Of a stretch of 38,065 nt of DNA, positions 31,022-38,065 are shown one piece after another. Below the pieces are notes generated by a model. It saw nothing but the letters and a program-made list of their open reading frames with translations, was not told the origin of the DNA and did no database searches. The position numbers and the translations under genes were made by a program. The number at the start of each line of letters is the position of its first letter. The stretch's first letter is position 1. The DNA is from a virus: positions 1-38,065 of the IMG/VR virus record IMGVR_UViG_3300028569_000081. One strand, given 5' to 3'.

Positions 31022-32304
31022 GTCGGCATCTCCGTGACTAGTTTCTGCAATTCAGCATCGCTGACCGCGTAGGGCAGCACCCGCACATGTCCGACCTCGC
31101 CGAACATCGACACCGTGCCGCTCGCGGTGTTGCCAAGCCGCAGTCTCGTCAGGCCGCTGACAGGGCCACCCGTGACTTCCACAGGCGCGTTGCCATTGAA
31201 GGACGCCGCAATGCGGCCGGAACCATCTATCGTCGCGCCGATACGAAACGGCGTGCCAGCGACGAACGTCCCGGCGGACCCCGTCACGCCAGAGCCCACA
31301 CTGGCGAACCATACCCCTCTCAGATTGTCGGTGCCGAAATCATTGCGGATCAAGAAGCGGTTAACGTCGGTCCCGTCGTCAATTTGCAGCAGCACCGCAT
31401 TTACGGGACTGACCGCCGCCTGCGGCAGCATCGCGGACATGAGCACGGTGGATGTGCCATTCGCGCCAATGCCCAGGCTGGCCAGCGTCGCGCTCACCAG
31501 ATCAGCGCCGCGCGTGCTGGCGGCAGGCGTGCCGACCGCTGGCAAAATGGGCGATGATGTGAAGGGCGCCATTTCCACCTGCGGCCAGCCGATGCGCAGC
31601 GTGCAATCGACCGTCGCGCCACTGGTGATGGTCAACTGCGTAAACGGGCGCATGAAAGCCGTATTCACGTTGCTGAAGGTCGAAGATGTGGACGTGACGG
31701 TGAACCGCTGCCCGGTAAGAGGCGCGTTTGTCGGCACTGGTGTGATGAGCGCGTATTGATCGAGCGCGGCGCTGGCCGAATTGAAGTTCGTGGCGCCGGT
31801 CGGCAGTGAAATGCCCGTCAACGACCCGCCCACTAACCGCAAAAAACAAGAGACCGTCACGATGGCGCCGGGAGCAATGGGGAACTGTGTTAGCGTGTCA
31901 AAGTGGCAGGTTGTAAATGTGGTGGCTTCCGCTGTGCCGTAAACTCGGACATCGACGTAGTTGATGCCGCCCCCGACGCCGGCGCCAACAATCTCCCTCG
32001 TGATGCCGTTGGAGCCGGCTGAAATGCTCCAATTCGTCGGCCCTGTGCCAGGCGTGCCGGCGACCACGCCTTCGCATCGTGGATTGCGCACGAGGTTGGT
32101 CCGCTGCCCCCCGACCAGCAACCGCCGCGCGGTGCCGCCAAAGCGCGGCACATCGGCGACAGCCTCCACCCAGTCCACACCCGTGGGGCCGAGGCTCGTG
32201 GATCGGGACGCAACCTGCGCCCGGGCCAAAGCGAGGGGGCTGCGCAGCATGCCGGCGCCGACCAGCGGCGCGGCGCGATCAGCAGAAAGCCACGGACGCG
32301 ACAT
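31018..32304 (-). CDS. Tail-associated protein with LamG/jelly-roll-like domains, 428 aa
   Basis: Start ATG 32304 overlaps the previous stop (TGATG). After a 65-residue N-terminal region (DWVEAVADVPRFGGTARRLL), the protein is beta-rich. NLVRNPRCEGVVAG-type openings and TFTTCHFDTLTQFPIAPGA suggest a jelly-roll carbohydrate-binding module, and the final 170 residues (NRFLIRNDFGTDNLRGVWFA, RIGATIDGSGRIAASFNGN) resemble a LamG/concanavalin-like domain. It probably binds surface glycans. The exact role is inferred from domain style. Confidence 0.6.
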   Translation of the reverse strand: MSRPWLSADRAAPLVGAGMLRSPLALARAQVASRSTSLGPTGVDWVEAVADVPRFGGTARRLLVGGQRTNLVRNPRCEGVVAGTPGTGPTNWSISAGSNGITREIVGAGVGGGINYVDVRVYGTAEATTFTTCHFDTLTQFPIAPGAIVTVSCFLRLVGGSLTGISLPTGATNFNSASAALDQYALITPVPTNAPLTGQRFTVTSTSSTFSNVNTAFMRPFTQLTITSGATVDCTLRIGWPQVEMAPFTSSPILPAVGTPAASTRGADLVSATLASLGIGANGTSTVLMSAMLPQAAVSPVNAVLLQIDDGTDVNRFLIRNDFGTDNLRGVWFASVGSGVTGSAGTFVAGTPFRIGATIDGSGRIAASFNGNAPVEVTGGPVSGLTRLRLGNTASGTVSMFGEVGHVRVLPYAVSDAELQKLVTEMPT

Positions 32305-32693
32305 CAGAAAATGTGCCGCATGCAGACGGTCAGCGTGCGCGCCGCCGTCTGGTTGGCGGCCGTGGCGCCATCGCCGGCGGCGGCGGTGCGCAGCCACAGA
32401 TATTCGTGGGACGCGATGCGGTTGCCGCCGGCGCCGATTGTCAGGCGGGCAGCAAAGTTGGGGTAGCTCGTCAGTGGCCGCAGACCGTATTCGGCCAGCA
32501 GCGGCACCGCTTGGCCCAAATCGGGCGTGGCGCCGACCAGCGCGGTCAGCAGCGCGCCGTCCATGCTGGCGGGGATCTGCACCCACAGCACCGTCATGGC
32601 CGAGGCCTCGATCGGCGTGCTGGTCACCGATTGCCCGGCCGGGATCGTCACCGTGACGCGGCGCAGGTATCGGTCGAGAAATTCGTCGCTCAT
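32304..32693 (-). CDS. Small structural protein, 129 aa
   Basis: ATG 32693 follows GAGGAGCCCCAG. The sequence begins MSDEFLDRYLRRVTVTIPAG and is beta-rich, with TSTPIEASAMTVLWVQIPAS and RIASHEYLWLRTAAAG. No family is recognised. It is flanked by LamG-like tail proteins and coupled to the next gene, so a tail-fibre accessory or decoration role is possible. Confidence 0.55.
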   Translation of the reverse strand: MSDEFLDRYLRRVTVTIPAGQSVTSTPIEASAMTVLWVQIPASMDGALLTALVGATPDLGQAVPLLAEYGLRPLTSYPNFAARLTIGAGGNRIASHEYLWLRTAAAGDGATAANQTAARTLTVCMRHIF

Positions 32694-32703
32694 CTGGGGC
32701 TCC

Positions 32704-33543
32704 TCAGCTGAAGGCGGCGGCGCGGCGCGCCCAATCGGCGTCCAGCGCCGCAGTGATGCTGGGCAGCCGCCCAGGGATGGCGATGCCGACGCGGTAGATG
32801 CGCATCTGGCGGGCCATCAGCTGGTCGGCCGTGTAGCCGCCGGCCGTCCATTCGGGCGTGCCCGCCGTGATGGCGGTGGCTGACGTGACCTCGGCATTGT
32901 TGGTGCCGCGCGATGCGGTGCCGCTGGTGAACGCGAAGGTGCCGGCGGCGGTGCGGATGCGGAAGCCGGTGCCCCCGGCCTCCCGCCAGAACGCGATCTG
33001 CGCCACCCCGCCCACCGACGATGCCGGCGCAGGGCTGAAAATCAGGTCGTTGAACGCGCCGGCCGCGTCCAGCCGGCGGAACCGCACCTGGTTGGTGCTG
33101 TTCGGATACAGGGTGCGCAGCTGGAACAGCGGGCAGCCGATCAGCACCAGATTGTTGCCCAGCTGCGGCGTGGGCAGCTTCAGGTAGGCCATGACCAGGT
33201 AATTCTGGTCCTGCGCCAGGATTTCCGTCATCACCGCGGCCGGGATCAACAACCCGTTCGCGCCGCGGGTGGTGGCCGCGAAATCCAGGCCGCCGCCGGC
33301 GATGGTGGGCGCCACGCCACCGGACTGCACGGTCAGCGCGGCGTCGGCGCGGCCGGTGATGTCGCGCACCAGCCCGCCGGACACCACCGGCGACCCGCCG
33401 GGATAGGACCAGCCGAACGCAAAATCGGCCAGGAAGCGCCAGGCGCCGGTCTCGTCCGTCTCCAGCAGCCGGTCCCGCACCAAGCGCGGGGCCGATGTCG
33501 GGGCGGTGCCGGTGCCGGCGCGCAGCAGGGTGATGTCCGGCAT
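32704..33543 (-). CDS. Tail fibre-like protein with LamG-type fold, 279 aa
   Basis: ATG 33543 has GGAGCTGACC upstream. Residues 30-110 include AWRFLADFAFGWSYPGGSPV and TRGANGLLIPAAVM. The central part (YLVMAYLKLPTPQLGNNLVL; TNQVRFRRLDAAGAFNDLIF; GGTGFRIRTAAGTFAFTSG) follows the strand order of a LamG/concanavalin-like lectin fold. It would be a receptor-binding or tail decoration protein. It shares style but not clear sequence identity with the 31018-32304 product. Confidence 0.55.
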   Translation of the reverse strand: MPDITLLRAGTGTAPTSAPRLVRDRLLETDETGAWRFLADFAFGWSYPGGSPVVSGGLVRDITGRADAALTVQSGGVAPTIAGGGLDFAATTRGANGLLIPAAVMTEILAQDQNYLVMAYLKLPTPQLGNNLVLIGCPLFQLRTLYPNSTNQVRFRRLDAAGAFNDLIFSPAPASSVGGVAQIAFWREAGGTGFRIRTAAGTFAFTSGTASRGTNNAEVTSATAITAGTPEWTAGGYTADQLMARQMRIYRVGIAIPGRLPSITAALDADWARRAAAFS

Positions 33544-33545
33544 GG

Positions 33546-36185
33546 TCAGCTCCAGCGCGTGCGGTTGAGGGTGGCGGCCATGATCGCGGCGCGGCCGGGC
33601 TCGGAGAGGTGGTTGCCTTCCTCATCATCGCCATTGCCGCCTTCTGGCCCGGCATTGGTGCGGCCCCACAGCGCCGCGGCGGTCATGGATGGCTCGACCA
33701 GGGTGAAATCGGACACCGCGACGAAATCGGCGGTCAGGGCGATGGTCCCGCCGGTGAACCCGATGACGGGCGCATGCTGCCCGCCCCCGCGATGCACCGG
33801 CCCGTCCCAGATCAGCGCGTTGCGGAAAGCCACCATCAGGTGCGGCCCCTGCGCGCAGATCTCCAGGATGGGCGTGGCGGCGCCGGTGGCCGCGGCCACG
33901 CTGCTCACGAAGCGCGGCACCGAGACCACATCGGTGCCGGCCCACACCGTCATCGCGATGTTGCCGCCGGCATCGCGTTCCAGCACCAGCCGGTTGCCCG
34001 GCACGCTGGACAGGGTGCATTCCAGCGTGCCGCCGGTGGCCCAGAATGTGTTGGTGGCGCCGGGGGCCGACCAGCTGCCCGCGAAATCCACGGTCTCGGC
34101 CGGCCAGGTGTAGGGCCAGCTGATGGCGGCGGCCTTCAGCACCTCGCGGAAATAGGTCAGCCGCTCATCCGTGCCCCAGTGCAGCGCGCCCAGCTGGCGG
34201 CCCCAATCGATCAGGCCCAGGTCGCGCATCGCCGCCTCGGACCGCATTAGCCCCGCCATCGAGAGGCGCGCTTCCAGCCCGGCCTTGCTGCCGCGCGATG
34301 CGTGCATGGTGCTGGGCGCGGTGCCGGCGATCAGCGCGATGTCGGGGCGCGGCGACAGGGTGGTGAACGCCTCGATCACCGTGCGCATATTGATCAGCGT
34401 GTCGGTGCTGGCCGGCGCGCCGTGGTTCATGCCGAAGCCCAGGATCACCAGGTGGGGCCGCACGCTGGCGCCGAGCCCGATGTCGGTCAGGTTCAGGCTG
34501 GTGACGTAGGGCAGCCAGGGCAGCGCCGGGTCGCGCGCCCAGGTAACCGTCGTCGGCCCCGGCACGCCCGCCGCATCATCCCAGGTCGTAGCGCCGATCG
34601 CGCGGTTCACCACCACCAGACGGTTCCGCAGGTCGCCGAATTGGGTGCGCAGCGCGCGGCGCAGCAGATGCTCGAACTGGCTGGCCAGCCCCACGCGCTG
34701 GTTCGGGTGGCCCCAGCTGTCCATCATGTAGGCCACCACCGCCGGCGCCTGCGGCGTGGCGGCCTCGATCGCGGCCAGGAAGCGCCGTAGGTGCCGCGCC
34801 GGCACCATATCCTCCAGCGGCTCCAGCCCCGCGAGGTTGTGCGGCAGCACGCGCTTGCGATAGGCGCCGGTCAGCCGGCCGCGGCCGGAACGCGTGCGGA
34901 AATGCACATTCCCGGCATACAGCAGGTCAGGCGCGTTGTAGGGCGCCTCGAAATACAGCGTGTCCAGCCCGGCCGCGTCCGCCGCCGCGTGCGCCTCGGC
35001 GATCATCGCCGACACATCGGTCACGCCATCCTGCGCGATGCCGGGCGCCCAGGCGCGGATATCGTCCGCCGGCACGGCGGCCTGCGCGCCAGCGGCGGTG
35101 GTGGGCACATAGCCCAGCACGCGCGCCACCCCGCCCGCATCGGTATCCACGATCAGCGCGGCATCTCCGGGATTATCCAGCGCGTCGTATCGCGCCACGA
35201 TCGGGAATGGGCTGGCGCTGACATCCAGCGCATCGGCATGCAGGTCGCGCACCTCCACCCGCCCGTCGCGGCGCACGCTGGCCACCACGCGGTCCACGCC
35301 GCTGGCGTCCGGCACGATGATGGCGATCGCCGGGGCGTCCGGCTCGATCGTGTCGAACTGCGCCACCGATCGGTTGACCTGCCGGCGGGTGTCGCCCACG
35401 CGCACCAGCGGGCCGGATGCGGGCTTGCGATATTCGCCCTCATTCAGCGCGCCATAGACCACGCCCAGCGCGCCGGCGGCGCTGTCCGCCATCGCGGTTT
35501 CCAGCTCGGCCAGGGTCTCCCGCAGGATGGCGGCGTTCACCACCGCGTCGGCGGTATTGTCGGCGGCGGCCTGCGCCAGCGCCACCTGCGGCGCGACGGC
35601 GGCGGTGGCGGCGGCGACCGCGGCCGGGGCGGCGGCGGCTTCGGCCACGTTGGTGGCGGTAGCCTCAATCACCGCGAAGGCGATCGACCGCGCCTCATCA
35701 TCCTGAACGCCCACCAGGACCATCCCGTTCGCCGATGTGGCGGCGGCCAGCCGATCGATGCGCCGGGCGGTCAGCGCCTGGCTGTCCGGCGTGGCCAGCA
35801 GCGCGCCATCCTCGGTGACCAGCAGCGGCCCGTCGATTTCGTCGGGCACCACCGTGCTGGGGGCAACATCAAATGACGCCTCAACCGCCGCCTCGCGCGG
35901 GCCGGCACAGGCGGCACGCACCCGCCAGCGGCCGGGCACGTCACCGGGCAGGTCCAGATACCAGCGGCCGGTGCCATCCGCGGTCAGGTCCGCCTGCTCA
36001 TGCAGCACATAGGTGGCAGACCCGGGCCGGCGGATGCCGATTTCCACGCCCGTCGCAGCCACGGCGGCCTGGGTCGCGATGTCGCGCGCCAGCAGCGACA
36101 CGCGCACACCCTGCCCCGACCAGACGCGCGGGCGCGGGAATGCGTTCGGGGCGATCGCCAGGACGATCTCGACGGCAACGGTCAT
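33546..36185 (-). CDS. Large tail protein with SGNH esterase domain, 879 aa
   Basis: Residues 1-115 look like an Ig-like tail-attachment domain (RVSLLARDIATQAAVAATGV, WRVRAACAG). Residues about 180-245 are Ala-rich and helical. The C-terminal half has an SGNH hydrolase pattern: VVAYMMDSWGHPN (Ser near 487), VVNRAIGATTWDD, LVILGFGMNHGAP (about 578-592) and GNHLSEPGRAAIM (His near 856). Between the last two comes a beta-rich lectin-like insertion, CAQGPHLMVAFRNALIWDG. It may deacetylate host surface polysaccharide during adsorption. ATG 36185 has no clear ribosome site. Confidence 0.7.
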   Translation of the reverse strand: MTVAVEIVLAIAPNAFPRPRVWSGQGVRVSLLARDIATQAAVAATGVEIGIRRPGSATYVLHEQADLTADGTGRWYLDLPGDVPGRWRVRAACAGPREAAVEASFDVAPSTVVPDEIDGPLLVTEDGALLATPDSQALTARRIDRLAAATSANGMVLVGVQDDEARSIAFAVIEATATNVAEAAAAPAAVAAATAAVAPQVALAQAAADNTADAVVNAAILRETLAELETAMADSAAGALGVVYGALNEGEYRKPASGPLVRVGDTRRQVNRSVAQFDTIEPDAPAIAIIVPDASGVDRVVASVRRDGRVEVRDLHADALDVSASPFPIVARYDALDNPGDAALIVDTDAGGVARVLGYVPTTAAGAQAAVPADDIRAWAPGIAQDGVTDVSAMIAEAHAAADAAGLDTLYFEAPYNAPDLLYAGNVHFRTRSGRGRLTGAYRKRVLPHNLAGLEPLEDMVPARHLRRFLAAIEAATPQAPAVVAYMMDSWGHPNQRVGLASQFEHLLRRALRTQFGDLRNRLVVVNRAIGATTWDDAAGVPGPTTVTWARDPALPWLPYVTSLNLTDIGLGASVRPHLVILGFGMNHGAPASTDTLINMRTVIEAFTTLSPRPDIALIAGTAPSTMHASRGSKAGLEARLSMAGLMRSEAAMRDLGLIDWGRQLGALHWGTDERLTYFREVLKAAAISWPYTWPAETVDFAGSWSAPGATNTFWATGGTLECTLSSVPGNRLVLERDAGGNIAMTVWAGTDVVSVPRFVSSVAAATGAATPILEICAQGPHLMVAFRNALIWDGPVHRGGGQHAPVIGFTGGTIALTADFVAVSDFTLVEPSMTAAALWGRTNAGPEGGNGDDEEGNHLSEPGRAAIMAATLNRTRWS

Positions 36186-36195
36186 GGCGGCATCG

Positions 36196-36238
36196 TCGCG
36201 CGCGCGCGAGGCGCCCGGCAGGCTGAAGCCCGTCAGCC
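36196..36238 (-). repeat. Alternating CG palindrome and stem-loop in a 54-base gap
   Basis: TCGCGCGCGCGCGA (36196-36209) is self-complementary and purely alternating, a Z-DNA-prone tract. GGCTGA/TCAGCC (36221-36226, 36233-36238) form a 6-bp stem directly after the stop of the 36240-36491 gene. No T-run follows. Confidence 0.5.
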
Positions 36239-36239
36239 G

Positions 36240-36491
36240 CTACCGGCGGGTTTCCATCACATAGATGGATTGCTGCTTGCCCGGGCTGAAATCGACGTTG
36301 GGCACCGCGGTGTTCGATCCGACGACGACCCACAGCGCATAGACCCAGGTGCCGGCCCCTGGCTCATCGATGAAGAAATCGCTGTCGTTGGTCCGCACCC
36401 ACGCCACGAAAAACCACTCGGCCGTGGATGCGTTCTGCCGCATCAGGGCGATGCCGGCATTGCTTGCGAATGTGCTGGTCGGGATTGCCAC
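36240..36491 (-). CDS. Hypothetical tail-module protein, 83 aa
   Basis: The start is GTG 36491, three bases after the previous stop. The protein is beta-rich with aromatic residues: STAEWFFVAWVRTNDSDFFI and TWVYALWVVVGSNTA. The pattern suggests a small beta-sandwich. No family is recognised. It is placed directly after the tail-tip gene, so it probably belongs to the tail fibre assembly. Confidence 0.5.
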   Translation of the reverse strand: MAIPTSTFASNAGIALMRQNASTAEWFFVAWVRTNDSDFFIDEPGAGTWVYALWVVVGSNTAVPNVDFSPGKQQSIYVMETRR

Positions 36492-36494
36492 CGG

Positions 36495-38065
36495 TCAGTC
36501 CCCCCGATCCCCGCCGCCATCGCCGCTATAGTCGGCCGGGCCATTGAACGTCACACCCGTGGTGCGCACCAGGATCAGCGCCCGACCGTCGCCGGCCAGT
36601 GTGATCGTGCGGTGCACCACCTGCCGATGGTCATAACCGGCCCCCGGTCGATCCATGCGGTTCAGGGCGAGCGATGCAGCCGATGACAGCACGCGGGTGA
36701 TCGAATTCGGCGCGATGTCATCCACGGCTGAAAGGCGTGCCGTCGCGCTGATCGGGCCCGCCCAGCCGGAGTAATTGCCGCTGCGGTCACGGCTGCGCAT
36801 CAGCGCCCAGCGCGTCTCGCCCGGCGTCCAGCCCGTGGAAACCCAGAAGTCGCTGCGGCTTTCGCCCACCTTTGCGTAGCTGCCGTTCTGGGTCGCCGCT
36901 TCCCACACCTCCACCAAGTCCAGGTCGCTGGCCGTGTCGTTCGTCCAGCGCCAGCTGGCGCCGCGCTGCACGCCGGTGCCAGTGGGCGATGTGGGCGCGC
37001 CGGGGGCGGTGGTGTCCGCCGCGCCGGCCTGCTGCACCGTGGATGTCCAGGCCGAGGGCGCCAGCCCCGCCAGCGCGCGCACGCGCACATCCAGCTGCTC
37101 GCCCACGCGGACCGGCGCGATCACGAAGCGGGTTGTCCCGGCGGGCACTTGCGCGGCAGACCAAGCGCCGGGGCCGGCGCTGACCCGCCACTGGACCTCG
37201 CTGGCCGTCACGAAGGCGTGGGCGGCGGCGGTCCATGTCACCACCAGGGCCGGCGCCACGGCGCCATCCGCCTGCAGCGCCGTGGTGGCCGCCACCGCCA
37301 GCGATGTGGGGGTCGGGATGGCAACGGGGCTGATCAGCGTGGTGTCGGGTGCGGCGCCGAGTGCGCTGGCATCGTCATGCACCCAGGCATAGGCGGCGGC
37401 ACTTTCCTCGCGCAGCCGCAGCGCGATGGCGCCCGTGTTCGGCTCGAACCGCCAGCCGAGGATGCGCATGGGCTTGTTGGTCCAGCCAAAGGCCGGGACC
37501 GTCACGGACAGCATCTGCCACACGGCAAAGCGGATGCCGGCATAGCGGATCGGCGCCTCGATCATCATCGGCTCCCGCCCGCGCAGCAGCTCGATGCGTG
37601 CCAGGCGCTGTGCGCGCGTCGCGTCGATCGTGGCGGGCAGTTCCAGCTCTCGCCAGATGCGCTCGCCATCCTCGGTCTCGAAGGTGCCGCTGGTGACACC
37701 GGGGAATTCGGCGGGCTGCCAGGACTTGACCGGGTCGATAAAGGTGCCTTTGACCGCGTTGAACAGGTCCTTTCGGCGGCCTTTCGTGGTCAGCCTGACA
37801 TCCCCCGCCAGGTCGGACACGCCCAGGCTGGCGGTGGGCTGGGTATAGGCGCCGCCATACAGGCAATATCGCCCCTGCACATAGGTCAGCGCGCCGGCGC
37901 CGGCGGTCAGCATCTGGCCGAGGATCTGCCGCCGGCTTTGATCGCGCGTGATGGCCATGTCGCAGGTGTAGCGCGCCTGGGTGGTGGTGCCGCCGGCGTC
38001 CAGGTCGACCAGCTCATCCGAGAGGTTGGCGGCGGCGATGAAGGTGGCGGTGTCGATCTCATCCG
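36495..38065 (-). CDS. Tail-tip (J/host-specificity-type) protein, C-terminal part (5' end outside window)
   Basis: The frame is open to the right edge; about 523 codons are visible, and the ATG at 37958 is internal. The visible N-terminal part (EIDTATFIAAANLSDELVDL; ARYTCD) and then QILGQMLTAGAGALTYVQGR and WQMLSVTVPAFGWTNKPMRI fit the siphovirus/GTA-type tail-tip protein family. From about residue 240 of the visible part come two fibronectin-III-like repeats (LVVTWTAAAHAFVTASEVQW; SWRWTNDTASDLDLVEVWE). It recognises the host and closes the tail tube in long-tailed phages. It is out of place next to P22-like neck genes. Confidence 0.75.
   Translation of the reverse strand, partial: DEIDTATFIAAANLSDELVDLDAGGTTTQARYTCDMAITRDQSRRQILGQMLTAGAGALTYVQGRYCLYGGAYTQPTASLGVSDLAGDVRLTTKGRRKDLFNAVKGTFIDPVKSWQPAEFPGVTSGTFETEDGERIWRELELPATIDATRAQRLARIELLRGREPMMIEAPIRYAGIRFAVWQMLSVTVPAFGWTNKPMRILGWRFEPNTGAIALRLREESAAAYAWVHDDASALGAAPDTTLISPVAIPTPTSLAVAATTALQADGAVAPALVVTWTAAAHAFVTASEVQWRVSAGPGAWSAAQVPAGTTRFVIAPVRVGEQLDVRVRALAGLAPSAWTSTVQQAGAADTTAPGAPTSPTGTGVQRGASWRWTNDTASDLDLVEVWEAATQNGSYAKVGESRSDFWVSTGWTPGETRWALMRSRDRSGNYSGWAGPISATARLSAVDDIAPNSITRVLSSAASLALNRMDRPGAGYDHRQVVHRTITLAGDGRALILVRTTGVTFNGPADYSGDGGGDRGD

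Noticed and set aside
34791-35876. 361-aa open frame on the plus strand, His/Arg-rich
   Set aside because: Antisense to the SGNH tail protein; composition reflects the high-GC codons of the opposite strand.
1-38065. CRISPR array, tRNA, integrase or attachment sites
   Set aside because: No regularly spaced direct repeats, cloverleaf with conserved T-arm, or recombinase motifs were seen on reading; a tRNA scan would settle the RNA point.

Overview
The window is part of the genome of a tailed double-stranded DNA phage, GC-rich throughout and almost fully coding. The host is most likely a high-GC Gram-negative bacterium: the lysis cassette ends in an outer-membrane lipoprotein of the Rz1 spanin type, and the general style recalls alphaproteobacterial phages (this host guess is tentative). 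I see no tRNA, CRISPR array, integrase or insertion sequence.

Positions 1-8934, plus strand: an early/DNA-metabolism block. It starts with the C-terminal half of an SNF2-type helicase, then a run of small unknown genes, two of which share a C-terminal helical domain. Then come two tightly overlapping cassettes. The first (3069-6120) encodes an SGNH-like protein, a probable amino acid:DNA transferase and a PLP fold-type-II-like enzyme. The second (6152-8934) encodes a MazG/PRA-PH-like nucleotide pyrophosphohydrolase, a thymidylate-kinase-like P-loop protein fused to a uracil-DNA-glycosylase-like domain, a thymidylate-synthase-family enzyme with an Asp at the dUMP/dCMP selector position, and a dCMP deaminase. 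Together they look like a system that makes 5-hydroxymethyl-pyrimidine nucleotides and then hypermodifies thymidine in phage DNA through a kinase and an amino-acid transfer step. Three gene groups in this block share a leader ending in GCTGAGGAGA. A compact bidirectional terminator lies where this block meets the convergent late block.

Positions 8931-30758, minus strand (transcribed right to left): a late block with P22/Sf6-type podovirus architecture. In order of transcription: large terminase, portal, a small protein, scaffold, coat, a small acidic protein, gp4-like neck protein with an inserted domain, a small protein, gp10-like DNA-stabilisation protein, two structural proteins, a 2-oxoglutarate dioxygenase of the aspartyl/asparaginyl hydroxylase type, a GNAT acetyltransferase, three ejection proteins (one with a lytic transglycosylase domain), a tailspike with pectate-lyase-type fold, a repeat-containing fibre-like protein, holin, membrane-anchored lysozyme, and two spanin-like proteins in overlapping frames.

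Positions 30761-38065, minus strand: a higher-GC tail module that does not fit a podovirus: the C-terminal part of a siphovirus J-type tail-tip protein running off the right edge, a large tail protein with an SGNH esterase domain, two LamG/jelly-roll-like proteins and small proteins. It abuts the terminase gene with a 2-base gap. This is either unusual mosaicism or an assembly join, and should be tested before the two halves are read as one virus.
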